From positions 458,501 through 522,500 of the forward strand of contig JAYKKM010000501.1 in the NCBI GenBank assembly GCA_035772405.1: DNA of 64,000 nucleotides, given 5' to 3'. Positions 39,810 to 52,300 of the stretch are shown here, piece by piece; the first letter of the stretch is position 1; every line of letters starts with the position of its first letter. This stretch comes from Chrysogorgia sp. JL179-B06. Lineage: Eukaryota > Cnidaria > Anthozoa > Scleralcyonacea > Chrysogorgiidae. Made by a program: the position numbers and the translations under genes. The notes below the pieces were generated by a model. The model worked only from the letters and a program-made list of their open reading frames with translations, ran no database searches and was not told the origin of the DNA.

Positions 39810-40390
39810 CAGTGTAGTAGGAAAGTATATTCATTACGTCAAAGCAATATTCATTACGTCAAAGCAATATTTCCAAGTGGGCGGTGTCGTCTGAAGCAAG
39901 AGTATAAAAGAGCGTTGCTGTTCAAGAGAAGTATCTCGGTCAGTGCAGTTGACAGCTCAAACTTGGATCGACTAAAAGAAATTGGAACTCATTTTCTATG
40001 CTTCAAGTTTTACAACTTTATAACTTTACTGTGCGGGCAGCTAGCTGGCGCTTTGGTCCCGACCAGATTTCCTGCCATGAGGTGGAAGGTTTTTTCTGGC
40101 CTCCCGGTACCAGCTATGTGTAATGGCAAATATTTCACGTGATTCTTATCATTTAATTATGTCAGCCAAGATTATGTATGGTGTCGATGAACTGTTGCTG
40201 TTAGCATGTTTCGTCAGATAAGCATAGACAGTGTTATCTCTCATCAAAATCTCAGGACAGGAACATTGCAATAAACTGTTGTTATACTATTAACTTACTT
40301 TATCAAAAATTGTTATAAGAATTGAATGAATAAAGAGCTGTCGTCTACGTCACTGGGCCACAGCAAGTGTTCACCAATGTATGCGTGAAG
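39810..40390 (+). repeat. possible solo LTR
   Basis: A TATA box TATAAAAG (39,903-39,910) lies about 30 bp before GGTCAGTGC, an initiator-like start. AATAAAG is at 40,328-40,334 and the stretch has no coding signal. This promoter-polyadenylation arrangement fits an LTR. An 18-bp direct repeat TATTCATTACGTCAAAGCAA lies at 39,828-39,866. No second LTR or clear target duplication was found, so the limits are approximate. Confidence 0.25.
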
Positions 40391-43130
40391 TAGCAATGAA
40401 TGTTCCTTATGCACTTCTTGATATATATTTAGATAGATCATTATATAACATTAATTTATATACAATTTATTATAATTAGTGTAACTATTATCATCATTGT
40501 ATATTGTATATTTAAGACTAGGGAAATTTTATATATTTTATAATTATTGCATAATTTTATATTTTTGTATAGTGTCCCCAATTAGTGGTTTGTCACTGTT
40601 ATTAATTCATTGACACAGAAATAAAGTTTTTTATCACCTTTCCTGAAGTGGATCATGTTCTGGGATATTGTACGTCATAACTTCTGTCTTCTTGACATTT
40701 ATACAGTACCTACAATCAGTGACATTATTATAAACAGCTTGCGCATGTTATACTATATCTCTTGCGTTATATTTCCTGTTGAATTTTTGATATTACAATA
40801 CTAGTGGTTATGAACAACCTGTGTGAACATTCTTCATTGCGCACAGAATCAGTAGAACTGCGTTTGAGAGAAATGCTCAAGGTTTATATGACCATTTAAA
40901 GTCATTGAAATCGTGTATATAGAAAGTTCTCAATTTCTAAAGTAAACGCTCGCAGGCACAATAACAGGAAATGCCCTCTGAGCGGCATATTTCTCTCGCT
41001 AGGAAAGTTCATCCCCAATTAAAGGGCAGTAAAAAAGACCAAGTGGCAAAGTAAACAATGTATGATACTGATATTGTTCTTTGGAAACGATTTTACTCAA
41101 GTAACCATATCAAAAGTTCTATAATTTAGAAGTTAGCACAAGTAACCACAAGTAACCATGGCAAATTAAAATAAATTAGATTATCATTCTATATTTTTAG
41201 AATGTTCGTGGTTACTTGTGCAAATTTTATCATAAATAGCTGGCTACTTGTGTGAATTAAGTATTATTTGAATTCCAGTAATCGTCAGGTATATATAATT
41301 CGCAAAGAAAAAAGTAACTTGCGAATGCAATGGCCATGTAACGTAAAACTTTATGCCCTGCAGGAAGCCTTAATAACTTTGCAAATGCTTGACAAAAGTG
41401 TTAGTTCATGAGTGTAGTGATATTTAATTTGTGCTACTATGCGAAGTAAGAATAGTGTTGATCAGTTTTTCGCGTACTGTAGTTACCCACGGACGTGCGC
41501 AAGCGATAACAGGCTTGTTTACTATTTCATTCCCAGAACAATACGAGAGGTTTTAAAGCCAAATTTTTGCTGTCAACTTACAGTATATGTATATATCGGC
41601 AATTTTTTTAGTCAAAATTCCAAGAGTTTTTACTCCTATAGATGTCCTAATGCCATTTTTGTCATTTTTGTCATTTTTGTCTCCACCCTAGAAGTAGTTC
41701 CTGAGCCTGCTTTATTTGGTTACACAACAGGCAGATATGTGGCATGCATGCAGGGGTTGTATAATTCTGCATAAGGTTGCATGCATGCAAATTTGCATGC
41801 ATGTATGCAGTTCCCATCATTCAGAAACACAAAAACTGATTCAATGGCAAATTGTTTAATTGCAAAATGATGACAACATTTAAAATATAAACCATTTGTA
41901 TACGAAGTGCTAAAATATAGATTACATGTACAATCAAAACCTCATTTGTATTGTTTTCAAATTGCCAAATCACTTTAAAACTATAAAATGCCTAAGCAGT
42001 GTAGAAATACAAATCAAATGTCTAAACCTTTTTAGATGCTTTAAAACATAGTCAATAATATAATCTTTTCAACCACCAGATTTCATTCATTTTGATATTC
42101 ATATATTAGTTAATAAACTCAAAATTTTAAGTTACTTAATTAAAGTAATTTGTAATAAAGGCAGATTAGTAAAATTAAATAAGTGTCAAATGTCAATTTT
42201 CACCAAACATGGCAGCAATAGCCAATAACTGAGTCGTCTCGGTCTGTTGCATCGCGTCCTCTTCTAGATTCAATGGCCACTTGCCCAATCACTCTGTTAA
42301 CATCAGGATAGCATTTGAAACATTTGTCCTAAGAAACCTTTAAGAAAAGAGGAAAATTATCAATATTTGTATTTGGTACACTGTCTACAATAGCATTTTA
42401 TACTGTATAAAATAATTATTTTACTGAAATATAATATTTCAGAAAAAGGAATTATATTCAAACATGTAATTTCTTGCAAAATCAAATAAGTTCTACAAAT
42501 TTTATGTTTTTGGATGGCTTATTTACTGTTAGTCTGAAGCAGAGTATAAACTGATATATATTAAGTACTGCATATGTGTGTTTGGTGATTTAAGTTGCCA
42601 ATTGGTTGTGAAATTCTGGTCACCGACTCACCAGTACCCAATTTTTCGTCACACTCACATCCAATAAGATGCAATTTAGGGTCACCCTGTATACAGTTAT
42701 CCAAAAAGTTTGAGTGCTGCATAGGCAGATAAATTGGTGTGAAAAGGTGATGAACTGCCAATTATGTGACTAAATATCCCGCATCAAAAGTCAAAACATG
42801 CAAGGTCAATTTGTATTTGAAAAATAACATAATGTATATATTAGTGAAAGTGTTGTAGAAAAGAATTAATTTGCATATATGTCAACAATGTTTTGCAATG
42901 CAAACTGAGTTTGGAATAACCTCTCAACCAAAACAAATTTACAAATAGATTTAACTCGATCTTCGTGGCACATTCAAACACCTCAAGGAAAAACAGACTG
43001 TGCTGTATTATTGATTACAGTATGAAGATAAAGCTAAAATTATGGATCAAGTTTGTAAACTGGAAAGCTCTGTTAACATTTGCATACATGTGCACAGGAA
43101 CATGGTCACGTATTATATCTAGATAACAAT
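40391..43130. other. unassigned AT-rich stretch
   Basis: No supported gene. A small hairpin, GCACAAGTAACCAC (41,137-41,150) against GTGGTTACTTGTGC (41,208-41,221), indicates a MITE scrap. A minus-strand block at about 42,210-42,333 after TTTCTTAG encodes K-C-F-K-C-Y-P-D-V-N-R and could be an exon, but nothing nearby extends it. Confidence 0.35.
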
Positions 43131-43132
43131 AA

Positions 43133-43307
43133 CTATAGTTTACAAGCGCAGCGTAAAAACTTGTTGTTGTTGCACAAGCTGAATACAGACTTGAAGGTAG
43201 CAAGCAGACTGCACAGAATAGAGATCAACAGTTGATCTACCTTCTCATCAAGTCTGTATTCAGCTTGTGCAACAATAACAGGTTTTTACGCTGCGCCTGT
43301 AAACTAT
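43133..43307. repeat. fold-back element
   Basis: Arms of about 65 bp: CTATAGTTTACAAGCGCAGC (43,133) to TACAGACTTGA (43,194), and inverse TCAAGTCTGTATTCAGCTTG (43,248) to GCCTGTAAACTATAAG. The spacer is about 50 bp. No coding capacity. Confidence 0.65.
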
Positions 43308-43926
43308 AAGAGGCTGAGTATATTGTAACGACAACTAAATAGGACTTAAAATCAAACCTCGTCATCTTCGAACACGAGGTCGAAGTATCTTCGAACACCT
43401 GACGCAATTACTACCCAGTAAATCATAGTTATAATATTAACTTATTAGTGATAATTACTTTACCTCTGTCATTTCGAGTGTTGGTTGTGTTGAAAGAATA
43501 TTATTTAAATCCAAATGCGAAGTTGACTGTCACAGCTATGTTGCATGTGGCAACTGTCGAAGCGATTGGAGCTTCAATGCTGTGTCGGATCAAAATGTCC
43601 TGTATTCTGATTGGTAGACCCGTAGGCGGACCTCTGCGAAGATAGTGCTTGCATTTGTGTTGCTAAATTAAGCACACCGTCATTGTGCCTGATTGGTCAA
43701 TAACTCATTTAGTTGATCCGATTGAAATAAATGGTCAATCATAAAGATAGGAAATATAAAAATAAATATAAATTCACCTTAGCTTATAAAATAGTATTTT
43801 CGCATACCGTATAAGGTAGCCTATTACATGTTCCGATCGTGTGTTACTGAGAGAAGTATTTGACTGAGACCCGATTCAAATTCCAATCTGGGGACCAATC
43901 TGCTAATAAGTTTATATAATAATTAA

Positions 43927-43970
43927 AGTGCTACTGAAACGAATTTTTCGACGCCTTTTTTATTGGCTTA
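43927..43970 (+). repeat. left Kolobok terminal inverted repeat
   Basis: A 44-bp block starting AGTGCTACTGAAACG and ending TATTGGCTTA. It differs from the inverse right end at one position (CGACGCC versus CGACCCC). Weaker mirrored similarity continues inward to about 44,125. Confidence 0.85.
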
Positions 43971-44085
43971 ATTTAAAGTACTCACTTTCCTGATATGTTT
44001 CCCGCAAACAGAATTAAATTTGGCCTTTTCAAACAGATTTTATAGCCTTCCAAAGTTGCGATTTTTGGCACTTCCTGTGCGAACT

Positions 44086-44125
44086 TTTGGTCTGCCATTT
44101 TGATGCCGTGTGACGTCATAAGATG
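44086..44125 (+). promoter_or_regulatory. subterminal promoter-like block, left
   Basis: GTGCGAACTTTT, CCATTTTG (44,095-44,102, YY1-like) and TGACGTCA (44,111-44,118, CRE palindrome) precede the transposase ATG at 44,139. The same three motifs occur in mirror image near the right end (55,095-55,130), upstream of the other gene. Confidence 0.5.
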
Positions 44126-44138
44126 AACACAGTTCATC

Positions 44139-47100
44139 ATGGCGTGTTCTACTAGTAGCGAAAAACGCTATCGCGGAGGAAAACGCTGTGTTGCTGGTGG
44201 TCCTAACTTAGTTAGTTGCGCCAATAATCAACAAACCGAAGGAATATCTATGCATCTGTTTCCTAACGAAGAAACAGATCCGCAAAGACGGAGAAAGTGG
44301 GTAAATTTTGTCCGTAAACATAGACCGAGCTTTCACGCTTCCGCGACCTCGTGTCTTTGTTCAGCCCACTTTGAAGATTCATGCTATGATGTGAATCTTA
44401 CTTTGGCTAAAGCGCTGAATATGAAAAGAAGATTGAAGGAAGATGTTGTTCCTACAATTGATGTAGCTGGAATAGTTCCACCGGCTGAAGAACAGCTAAC
44501 AGATCGAAGACGAAGACAGGTTAGTATTGGGTATATATTTGCACCGAAGGCGTCTCGCCCACGCACATGGTGAATTTTAATATTATGCGATGGTAATTGG
44601 CGCTTTATACTAAAAATTTGCATATGTTTACTTCAAAGATAATTCGTAAAAGATTGTCGCCTGTAAAGTTGGCCTCTTCTCCAGCAAAAGTTGATGAAAA
44701 TATTCCAACAACAAGTCAGAATGTTGACGATACAATATATGACTTATCATATGACAGTGACACTGAATTCGACCTTACAGCTAGCTCTCATAGCTCGTGC
44801 ACGTCGTGTCATGGCTTGAAGAAGAGAATGAAAGCCCTTCGAAAGAAACTCTGCTGGTTTAAAAAGACAAAAGCGAACTTGCAGAAGAAAGTACAGAGGC
44901 TAGAAGCAGAAAATGTTGTACGTCCACCACGTGTAAATACGGCAGATTTGAATAAAGCATACACAGCGATTAAGACAGCGAAGAAGAGAATTTTGATGAT
45001 GCAACTTCAATGGATTACTCTTCTCTTGAAGAATCAAGCCAGTCTGCTGTTGAGATGGACGAAGACGTAACAAGAAACACTGTCAGGTAGGGGGTGAATA
45101 TTTTCTATTAATATAGATATATACTGTTCAAGAATATACTGCTCGGAAAAGATCTAAATACTATTAAATCTATCAGTTGATCCCCAAACAAAATGATAAA
45201 TATAGAAAAATAACTGAGACATGTTCTTCTATTACAGTGTTGATGAAGCAACCAGTTCCTACAACAAACCAATGTTCCTTGTATCTTACAGTCCACTGGT
45301 AGAGTTATTTGGAAAATTCTGCTTCAATTGCAAGGCTGAAAATCCAAAGGTTCAGGTGAAACATATTGGGTCTATGGCTACTGTTGTGCAGGCATGTAGT
45401 AAATGCCTTAGAGACTTCACATGGAGAAGCCAACCTATGGTTATGGGAAGATATGCAGCTGGGAATATTATGACAAGCTTTGGTATCTTAATGTCTGGAA
45501 TCAATATCAGTCAAGCTCTGTTGATGTTCAGGCACATGAACCTTGCCACAATATGCGTACGAACATACCATTTACATCAAAGTACCTTCTTGTTCCCAGC
45601 TATTTTGAAACATTGGGAAGTTAACCAGTCTGGTTTGATTGAGGATGTAAAGAACAGTGAAGAAGAATCCCAGACATGGGCAGGAGATGGACGCTTTGAT
45701 TCAATGGGTCATAGCGCTAAGTATGGAGTCTATACTATATGGAGCAATACCACATCAAAATTGGTCCACTTTGAATTACTTCAGGTATACACTTATTCTT
45801 ATCATGAATTTGGGCATGTTTATCTATAGTAATTAATAGACTTGTGGTTCAGTATGCCTGTAATTGTTTGGTTTTGTGGAAAACACCATGTTATATTCTT
45901 TCCATATAAGCTTGCCATCATAATCCTGGATGTTTGTGGTGTTTTTCCCAACACAAAACAATTATGTTTATTGTGGTGCAAACATATATGGAACTTACTG
46001 CAGTATATACTTTCTTTTTTACATAATTTATTTGATAAAGCAGGTTTGATGGCAACCTAATGTTAGAACTGATGTGGACCTGTTGTATTGGATAGGTCTG
46101 GCTAAACAGCCAAAACAGTGGACAAAATTTTGTCTAAAAAATTTAATTTTTCTTTGTAGGCAAACGAAGTTGGCAGCAGCAATGCAATGGAACTTGAGGG
46201 TGCAAAAAGAGCATTCAAATTCCTAAAGGAATCTGGTCTTAAGATGGACATATTTATTAGTGACCGACATAAAGGAATTGCCAAGTGGATACGGACCAAA
46301 CAGAAAGGGACAAAACACTACAATGACATCTGGCATGTAAATAAGAGTATAAACAAGCAACTCAGGAAAGCTGGGAAAGAGAAGGGATGCGGGGTGATTA
46401 ATGATTGGCTAAAAGGTGTCCGCAAGCATCTGTATTGGAGTGCACAAACAACCCTTCCTGGTTTTGAGGATCTCATTGTGGCTAAGTGGAAGTCAACTGT
46501 TCGACATATGGCTGGCAAACATGAAGATCACCCAGATCCATTTTTTACATCTTGTGCCCATGGGGAACTGGAAGAACGAAAATGGATTCCTATAGGTATA
46601 TTTTTTCATATCAATCCTTAGAAATCGTATCAATCCTCTCAGATATGGAAAAAAATATCTCGAGACCTGATCCTATATTGACAATATTATATGAATTTTC
46701 AGTATGATCAAATTACTTGAGAAATATAAGCACCTGTCATATAGCCATGCCAATCTAGTATTTTAGTATCTAAATTCACCTAGTATTGATAAATTATAAA
46801 TGAATTGTATCTTCCAAGGAACTGTTGCTTATGACCGAATCTGCTCAATTTTGTTGAAGAAAAGCATCCTCAAGGATATTGCGAAGCTTTCACCTGATGG
46901 CCAAACCAGTTGCCTTGAAGGATTTCACTCGACTCTCAACCACTGGCATCCAAAGATGACCCATTTCTCTTGGCTGGGAACTTTCTGCAGGTGACCTTTT
47001 GCTTCATATAAAAAGGACTGTACATGGATGTACTATACTCTAATAAAAATTATTTCTCATTCTTGTATACTGTTTAATTTGCAGACATATTATTGCCATT

Positions 47101-47951
47101 CTTCATTTTAATGAAAACGTTCAATGCAAGTCGAAGAAAACAAAAGATGGTCTTCCTATTTTCAATGTTACATTTCCAAAGTTTAAGGTGGTTGAAGAAG
47201 TCGTTCGTGAAGTAACTGTTCAACCTACTTATGGTAATCTTTTGTTTTACTTTACTGCCATGGAATGGGTTGATGTGGGATCTCTGAGAAGAATTTCACT
47301 CCATTTTGCCCTTTTCTGCCCAAGTGTCCTAAAAACCCTATCTATCGGAAATAACCCATACTGAAATTATTTGATGTATGGTACTTATATAACAAGTTTC
47401 AATATTTATTTTAGAATATGTCAATGCTGTGAGAAACATTCTGTTTACAACTTCTGAGAAGGATTTATCTGAAACTGTGGAAAAATACAAAAAGAAAGCA
47501 CCTGAACCTTTGTGTAGACAATTTACAGATAGAAGGTCAAGAGAAGATGCCATCAAACGCCACAATGAGAGAAAAGCTTTGGATTGTCAAGCACTTTTCC
47601 CTACCTGTGAGTATCATTCACACTGACAACTTCCAGAAATTGGAATACCAAACATATTTTGAAAAACATTTTATTGTTGTGAGTCAAATCTTGAATTTGC
47701 AAGTTAATGTTCATCAGAATATGTTTTGTATTATATTGTATATGTTGTTGTAGTTTATTGTACAGCATTTTAATATATATGGTGATTTGTTACTTATAGT
47801 GGAAGAACAGACACAGCAACAGAGCGACTTGGTTGCACAACAGGAAGCGAGTAGAACAGCTCAGCAAACCCAGCCAATACGCAGATGTAGGAAATGTAAA
47901 AACCCCATGAAAGGACACCCACGTGGTCGATGCCCTGATTCTGTGTCGTGA
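44139..47951 (+). CDS. Kolobok transposase, THAP + DDE, eight exons
   Basis: Exons by GT-AG and phase: 44,139-44,519, 44,639-45,086, 45,238-45,784, 46,160-46,595, 46,819-46,990, 47,085-47,233, 47,415-47,606 and 47,800-47,951 (about 825 codons). Exon 1 is a THAP zinc finger, the sequence-specific DNA binder: C17, C27, HLFP, W54, and C-L-C-S-A-H-F at 72-78. Exon 2 has a basic coiled coil. The DDE nuclease follows: WAGDGRFDSMGHSAKYGVYT (exon 3), FISDRHKGIAKWI with later DIWHVNKSINK (exon 4) and SCLEGFHSTLNHWHPKMTHF (exon 5), which I take to supply the acidic triad. The C-terminus has a zinc knuckle-like CRKCKNPMKGHPRGRC. A one-base deletion near 44,990 breaks the frame in exon 2; otherwise it is intact. 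ATG 44,139 is 212 bp from the left terminus. Confidence 0.8.
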
Positions 47952-48304
47952 AAGGCTATGTATGGGCAGTGGTAAGATTTTGCTTTATGCCGGTCTGAAA
48001 TGGAGATGTAAGGTGCCTCCTTCCCTCCACTAGCCTGGGGGATCGCCTTGGGCAAGTGATAGTACCCTCTAAGCCTCCCATGGTCATAGTTGGATACATC
48101 TGGAAAACTCTACACATATGGTCAAATTATCCAACTTTCTGAAGATGATTGTGATACAGCTGGTGTGTGTTATTGACCAAACATAACTAAGTTTGTAATT
48201 GTTTGCTTAGAACTAATTGAAATAATAATACTGTACAAATTGTTTTTAGACTCATGTTTGCTTGTGATGTGATTTGCTTGTGTGATCAATTACATTGGTG
48301 CCAT

Positions 48305-48516
48305 GGGCAGCAATCAAGGTGATGTACAAATTTCTATTATTGATAAACATTAGATCTATTTATATTTTCTGATTAACTTTGTCCTTTCTATTTTTGAGGA
48401 TCAACGAGACCATTGTCAGCAATCAAGGTGATGTACAAATTTCTATTATTGATAAAACATATCTATTCATGTTTTCTGATTAATCTTTGTCCTTTCTATT
48501 TTTCAGGATCAACCAG
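48305..48516 (+). repeat. about 107-bp direct duplication
   Basis: CAGCAATCAAGGTGATGTAC begins at 48,308 and again at 48,417. Each is followed by TTTCTATTATTGATAAA and ends TTTCTATTTTT[G/C]AGGATCAAC. It lies downstream of the transposase stop, inside the Kolobok element. Confidence 0.7.
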
Positions 48517-49250
48517 ATGAAATGAAGATGGAAAATTAGAATTATAATAATATAGTATAATAATTATAATAACCATAATGTAATTATATACATAAATAGT
48601 TCATATAAAGTTGATTGGTAACAATATCGTAATATAAGCTAGTACATTACTATGGAGAATCAGATAGTTATAACACAATAATCCTAATATAAAGATGATT
48701 TCTAATGCCTGTGAGTGACATCGTTGGAAACCTCCATTGGCATTGCAGGATGTGCAAAGCTGTTGTAAAATATTGTATATTTTCATAAAGAGTTCAATAC
48801 GAATATTGATTTAGCAGTAATTTATAACCATAATAATAAATAATAGTATTGAAATAATAATTTTAACACGCTTTATGAAAATCACACAACAGCCATGGCA
48901 TACTGCATCGTCAGTATTGGAGGTACAGTAAATGCACCATGTACCAAACCATAAACTTATTGAATGTTTATTGGTTAGTATGATGATGCAACATTTTCTA
49001 TTATTTAATAAGTTATTTACCACATTTCATCTATAATTTGTGGTTTTCATGACACTAAATTACTCAGGACAAGTAAATAAAATCTGGTTGGTTTCTCTGG
49101 GTACTCTGATTTCTATTTTTACATGGTGGGCTAGAATAGATAATATAGCTAGTTGGTTTTCTCCGGGCACTTGTTTCATTTGTTGTAGGATGGGTTTAGT
49201 ATAGATAATAAAGGAACATTACAAATATCAACACCTTTCATAAGTTTGTT

Positions 49251-49355
49251 TACACTTCAAGCCTTGGCTTGGTTTTGCTTACACATTTTGGATGATTATA
49301 TTTGTCCACTGATCAACAATAAAAAAACATGGCTGAGGCTTGAAGTGTAAACACA
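49251..49355. repeat. short hairpin (possible micro-MITE)
   Basis: TTTACACTTCAAGCCTTGGC (49,251) faces GCTGAGGCTTGAAGTGTAAA (49,332-49,351), enclosing about 60 bp. It lies just beyond the stop of the ballast-domain gene. Confidence 0.5.
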
Positions 49356-49372
49356 TATATACACTAATGTCC

Positions 49373-52300
49373 TTATGAACGCTGCTCAGCTGGAATGTAT
49401 CCTTTTGTGTCTGCTGTTGGGTATGCTTTCCGAATAAAATGGTACACACAAGCTGGCAAAGGTCTTGTGTTCTCCCATCCCAATAAGCCACACATCCATT
49501 TAATGAGCCATCTATAGGCAACTGCTCTCAAATATCTAAAAGAATACAATGCAAATGACTTATGAGTGTTGGCAGGGGCAAATGAACTGTAATAAATTGA
49601 CCTTGTTGGTAGACAAATTTATCCAGAAGTATAACTTACTGGTTCAAAGATTGTGATCCTCGCCGTCGATAAGAGCGACCATTCCTGTCTTTAAGAAGCG
49701 GACCAAATTCTCTAATACAGCCTGATGGGTCATTGGGCCAAAATCACCATGCTGGGTGATGCAGCTGATGTGCTCAATGCTGCCGTCGAATGTCATTATT
49801 CCCAAGGCTGGTGTCATTTCCTTGCAACACCGATACTCCATGACCCCCTCCAGCAATTCTGTTTGGCAACATTGGCAACTGCACCTACGAAAATTAAGTT
49901 AAAGCATGTCTACATTTTCGTGTATATACAAGTCACAATATAGAATAGTGAATTATACTATTTATAACACACTGTACCACAGATATTTATATATGTTTAC
50001 AACTTAGCCTATAAAGTTGTGTCATTGATAGAAAGGCAAATTTATATAAGGCAATGCTTTATATAGAATCTCTGACAAGGTACTTGTAGTGTAGTTAATT
50101 ACGTCATAGCTGATACACAAGTATCACGTGACAGGAACAAAAAGGATTATTGCAACGAACACACGGTCTGGATACAATGTATTATATAGGCGTAGTAGAA
50201 TCAATAGAATAAAGACAGTACAACTGGCGACGAGGATAAATTGTGTTCCATTCACCGACATAAACTACCCGCCAACAGATAGCGAAGCATTTCAAGTAAG
50301 TACCAAAGCACGTACGAACTTTGTCAACAAATAGAAACCGAAGACACGACTAATTCAACAAAACGCTTGAATCATGTCATCACCTTCCAACGTTCCCATC
50401 ATTTGATGTACACCTCGATGGCAATGTTGGCCCTCGTTGGCAAAAGTGGCACGCCAGACTAGAACGATTATTCATCGGAATGAATCTTACGCAAGACAGG
50501 CGTAAGAGAGCACTTCTTTTACACTACGCTGGTCCCGAAGTTGACGAGATTTTTGAAACACTGCCAAATGCAAACGCTGACGAAGAATACAAAAACGCCG
50601 TCGACAACCTCAACGCGTATTTTTTGCCACAAACCAACGTCACATTCGAAGTTTTTAACTTCAGACAGGCGAAACAAAAGCCTGGCGAATCTCTCGACAC
50701 CTACCACACTCGTTTGCGACAACTTGCCAAGACCTGTCAATTCGCCGATTTGGACAAAGAAATCAAAGAACACATAATTCTCACGTGCAAATCAAATTCT
50801 CTGAGACGTAGAGCACTAAGGGATAACTTAGATCTGAAGAAGCTTCTACAAACCGGACGAGCCCTTGAATTGAGCGACTCTCAAGCGGCCAAAGTTGAAA
50901 ATCAAGAGTTCAAAGTGAATTCGACACAACAGAACCACCGGAAGTTCACACGCAACACAAAAGACAACCGCGACAGACGACGACCTTCTTACCAACCCAA
51001 ATCACCTTCGCAAGACAACTCCCAACACAGTTCCCGCCATACCTTTACTGGCGCAGAACGACGCTCCTCGAACAAAACCTGCCGAAATTGTGGAGGACAG
51101 TATCCTCACACGACCTCTTGTCCTGCAACAGGTAAAGATTGCAAATCCTGCGGTAAAATTGGCCATTTTGCCCGAGTTTGTCGAACAAACCCATCCACAA
51201 AGACGTCCGTGAAGCATGTAGCGCAACAGTCAGACCACTCCGATAAAGAGGATGACTACGTTTTTACCATTGGTAACCTGTCTGGAAACGTAAAACCCCC
51301 AACTTGCAATGTCAACATCGGAGGACAAAACGTCACGATTATGATCGATTCAGGCGCATCAGTAAACATACTCGATGAGGTCACATTCCAACGAATCAGC
51401 GAAGTTCAACAGACATCCTTGGAGAAAACAAATCATAAAATTTACTCGTATGGATCGAAAATGCCATTGCCAGTAAAAGGACTGATTACAACAACCATCA
51501 CTGCCAAATCCACCAGCACAACTGCTCTATTTCACGTGGTTCAAGGAAACAGTGGAAACCTGCTGAGCTACAACACAGCCCAAGAACTCAAATTGATTCA
51601 AATCTCAGTAAACCACACTGACATCACACCCTCTGCCACACCACAAAGTTGTTCCTCGTTGGAGAAAGAATTTGATTGTCTATTTCATGGTATAGGCAAG
51701 CTAAAAGGAAAATCAGTCAAGCTCCACATCGATGCAGATGTCACACCCAAACAACAACCCCACCGAAGAATTCCATTCCATGTACGATCTGACGTAGAAA
51801 ACGAGCTACACCGATTGGAACAGTTAAATATCATCGAAAAGGTGGATGGACCAACTCCCTGGGTCAGCCCAATCGTTGTGGTACCCAAAAAATCTGGCCA
51901 AGTAAGGATCTGTATCGACATGCGAGAAGCCAACAAAGCAATCAGCCGGGAGAAACACCTAATGCCTACGATAGATGATCTTGTCGCTGATTTAAATGGT
52001 GCCACGGTGTTCACCACATTGGATCTTTCATCGGGCTACCACCAGCTAGAGCTTGATAAAGACAGTCGACACATAACCTTCAGCACTCATGTTGGATTGC
52101 GAAGATACAAGCGACTCCTCTTTGGTATCAATGCTGCCTCTGAAATTTTCCAGAATGCTATCGAGGAGTTACTCACTGGTCTATCTGGCTGTAAAAACAT
52201 CTCAGATGACATTATCGTATTCGGAAAAGATCAAGCCACCCACGATGTCAACCTCCGCCGTGTCCTTGAGAGGTTGAAAGAATTCAATATTCGCTTAAAC

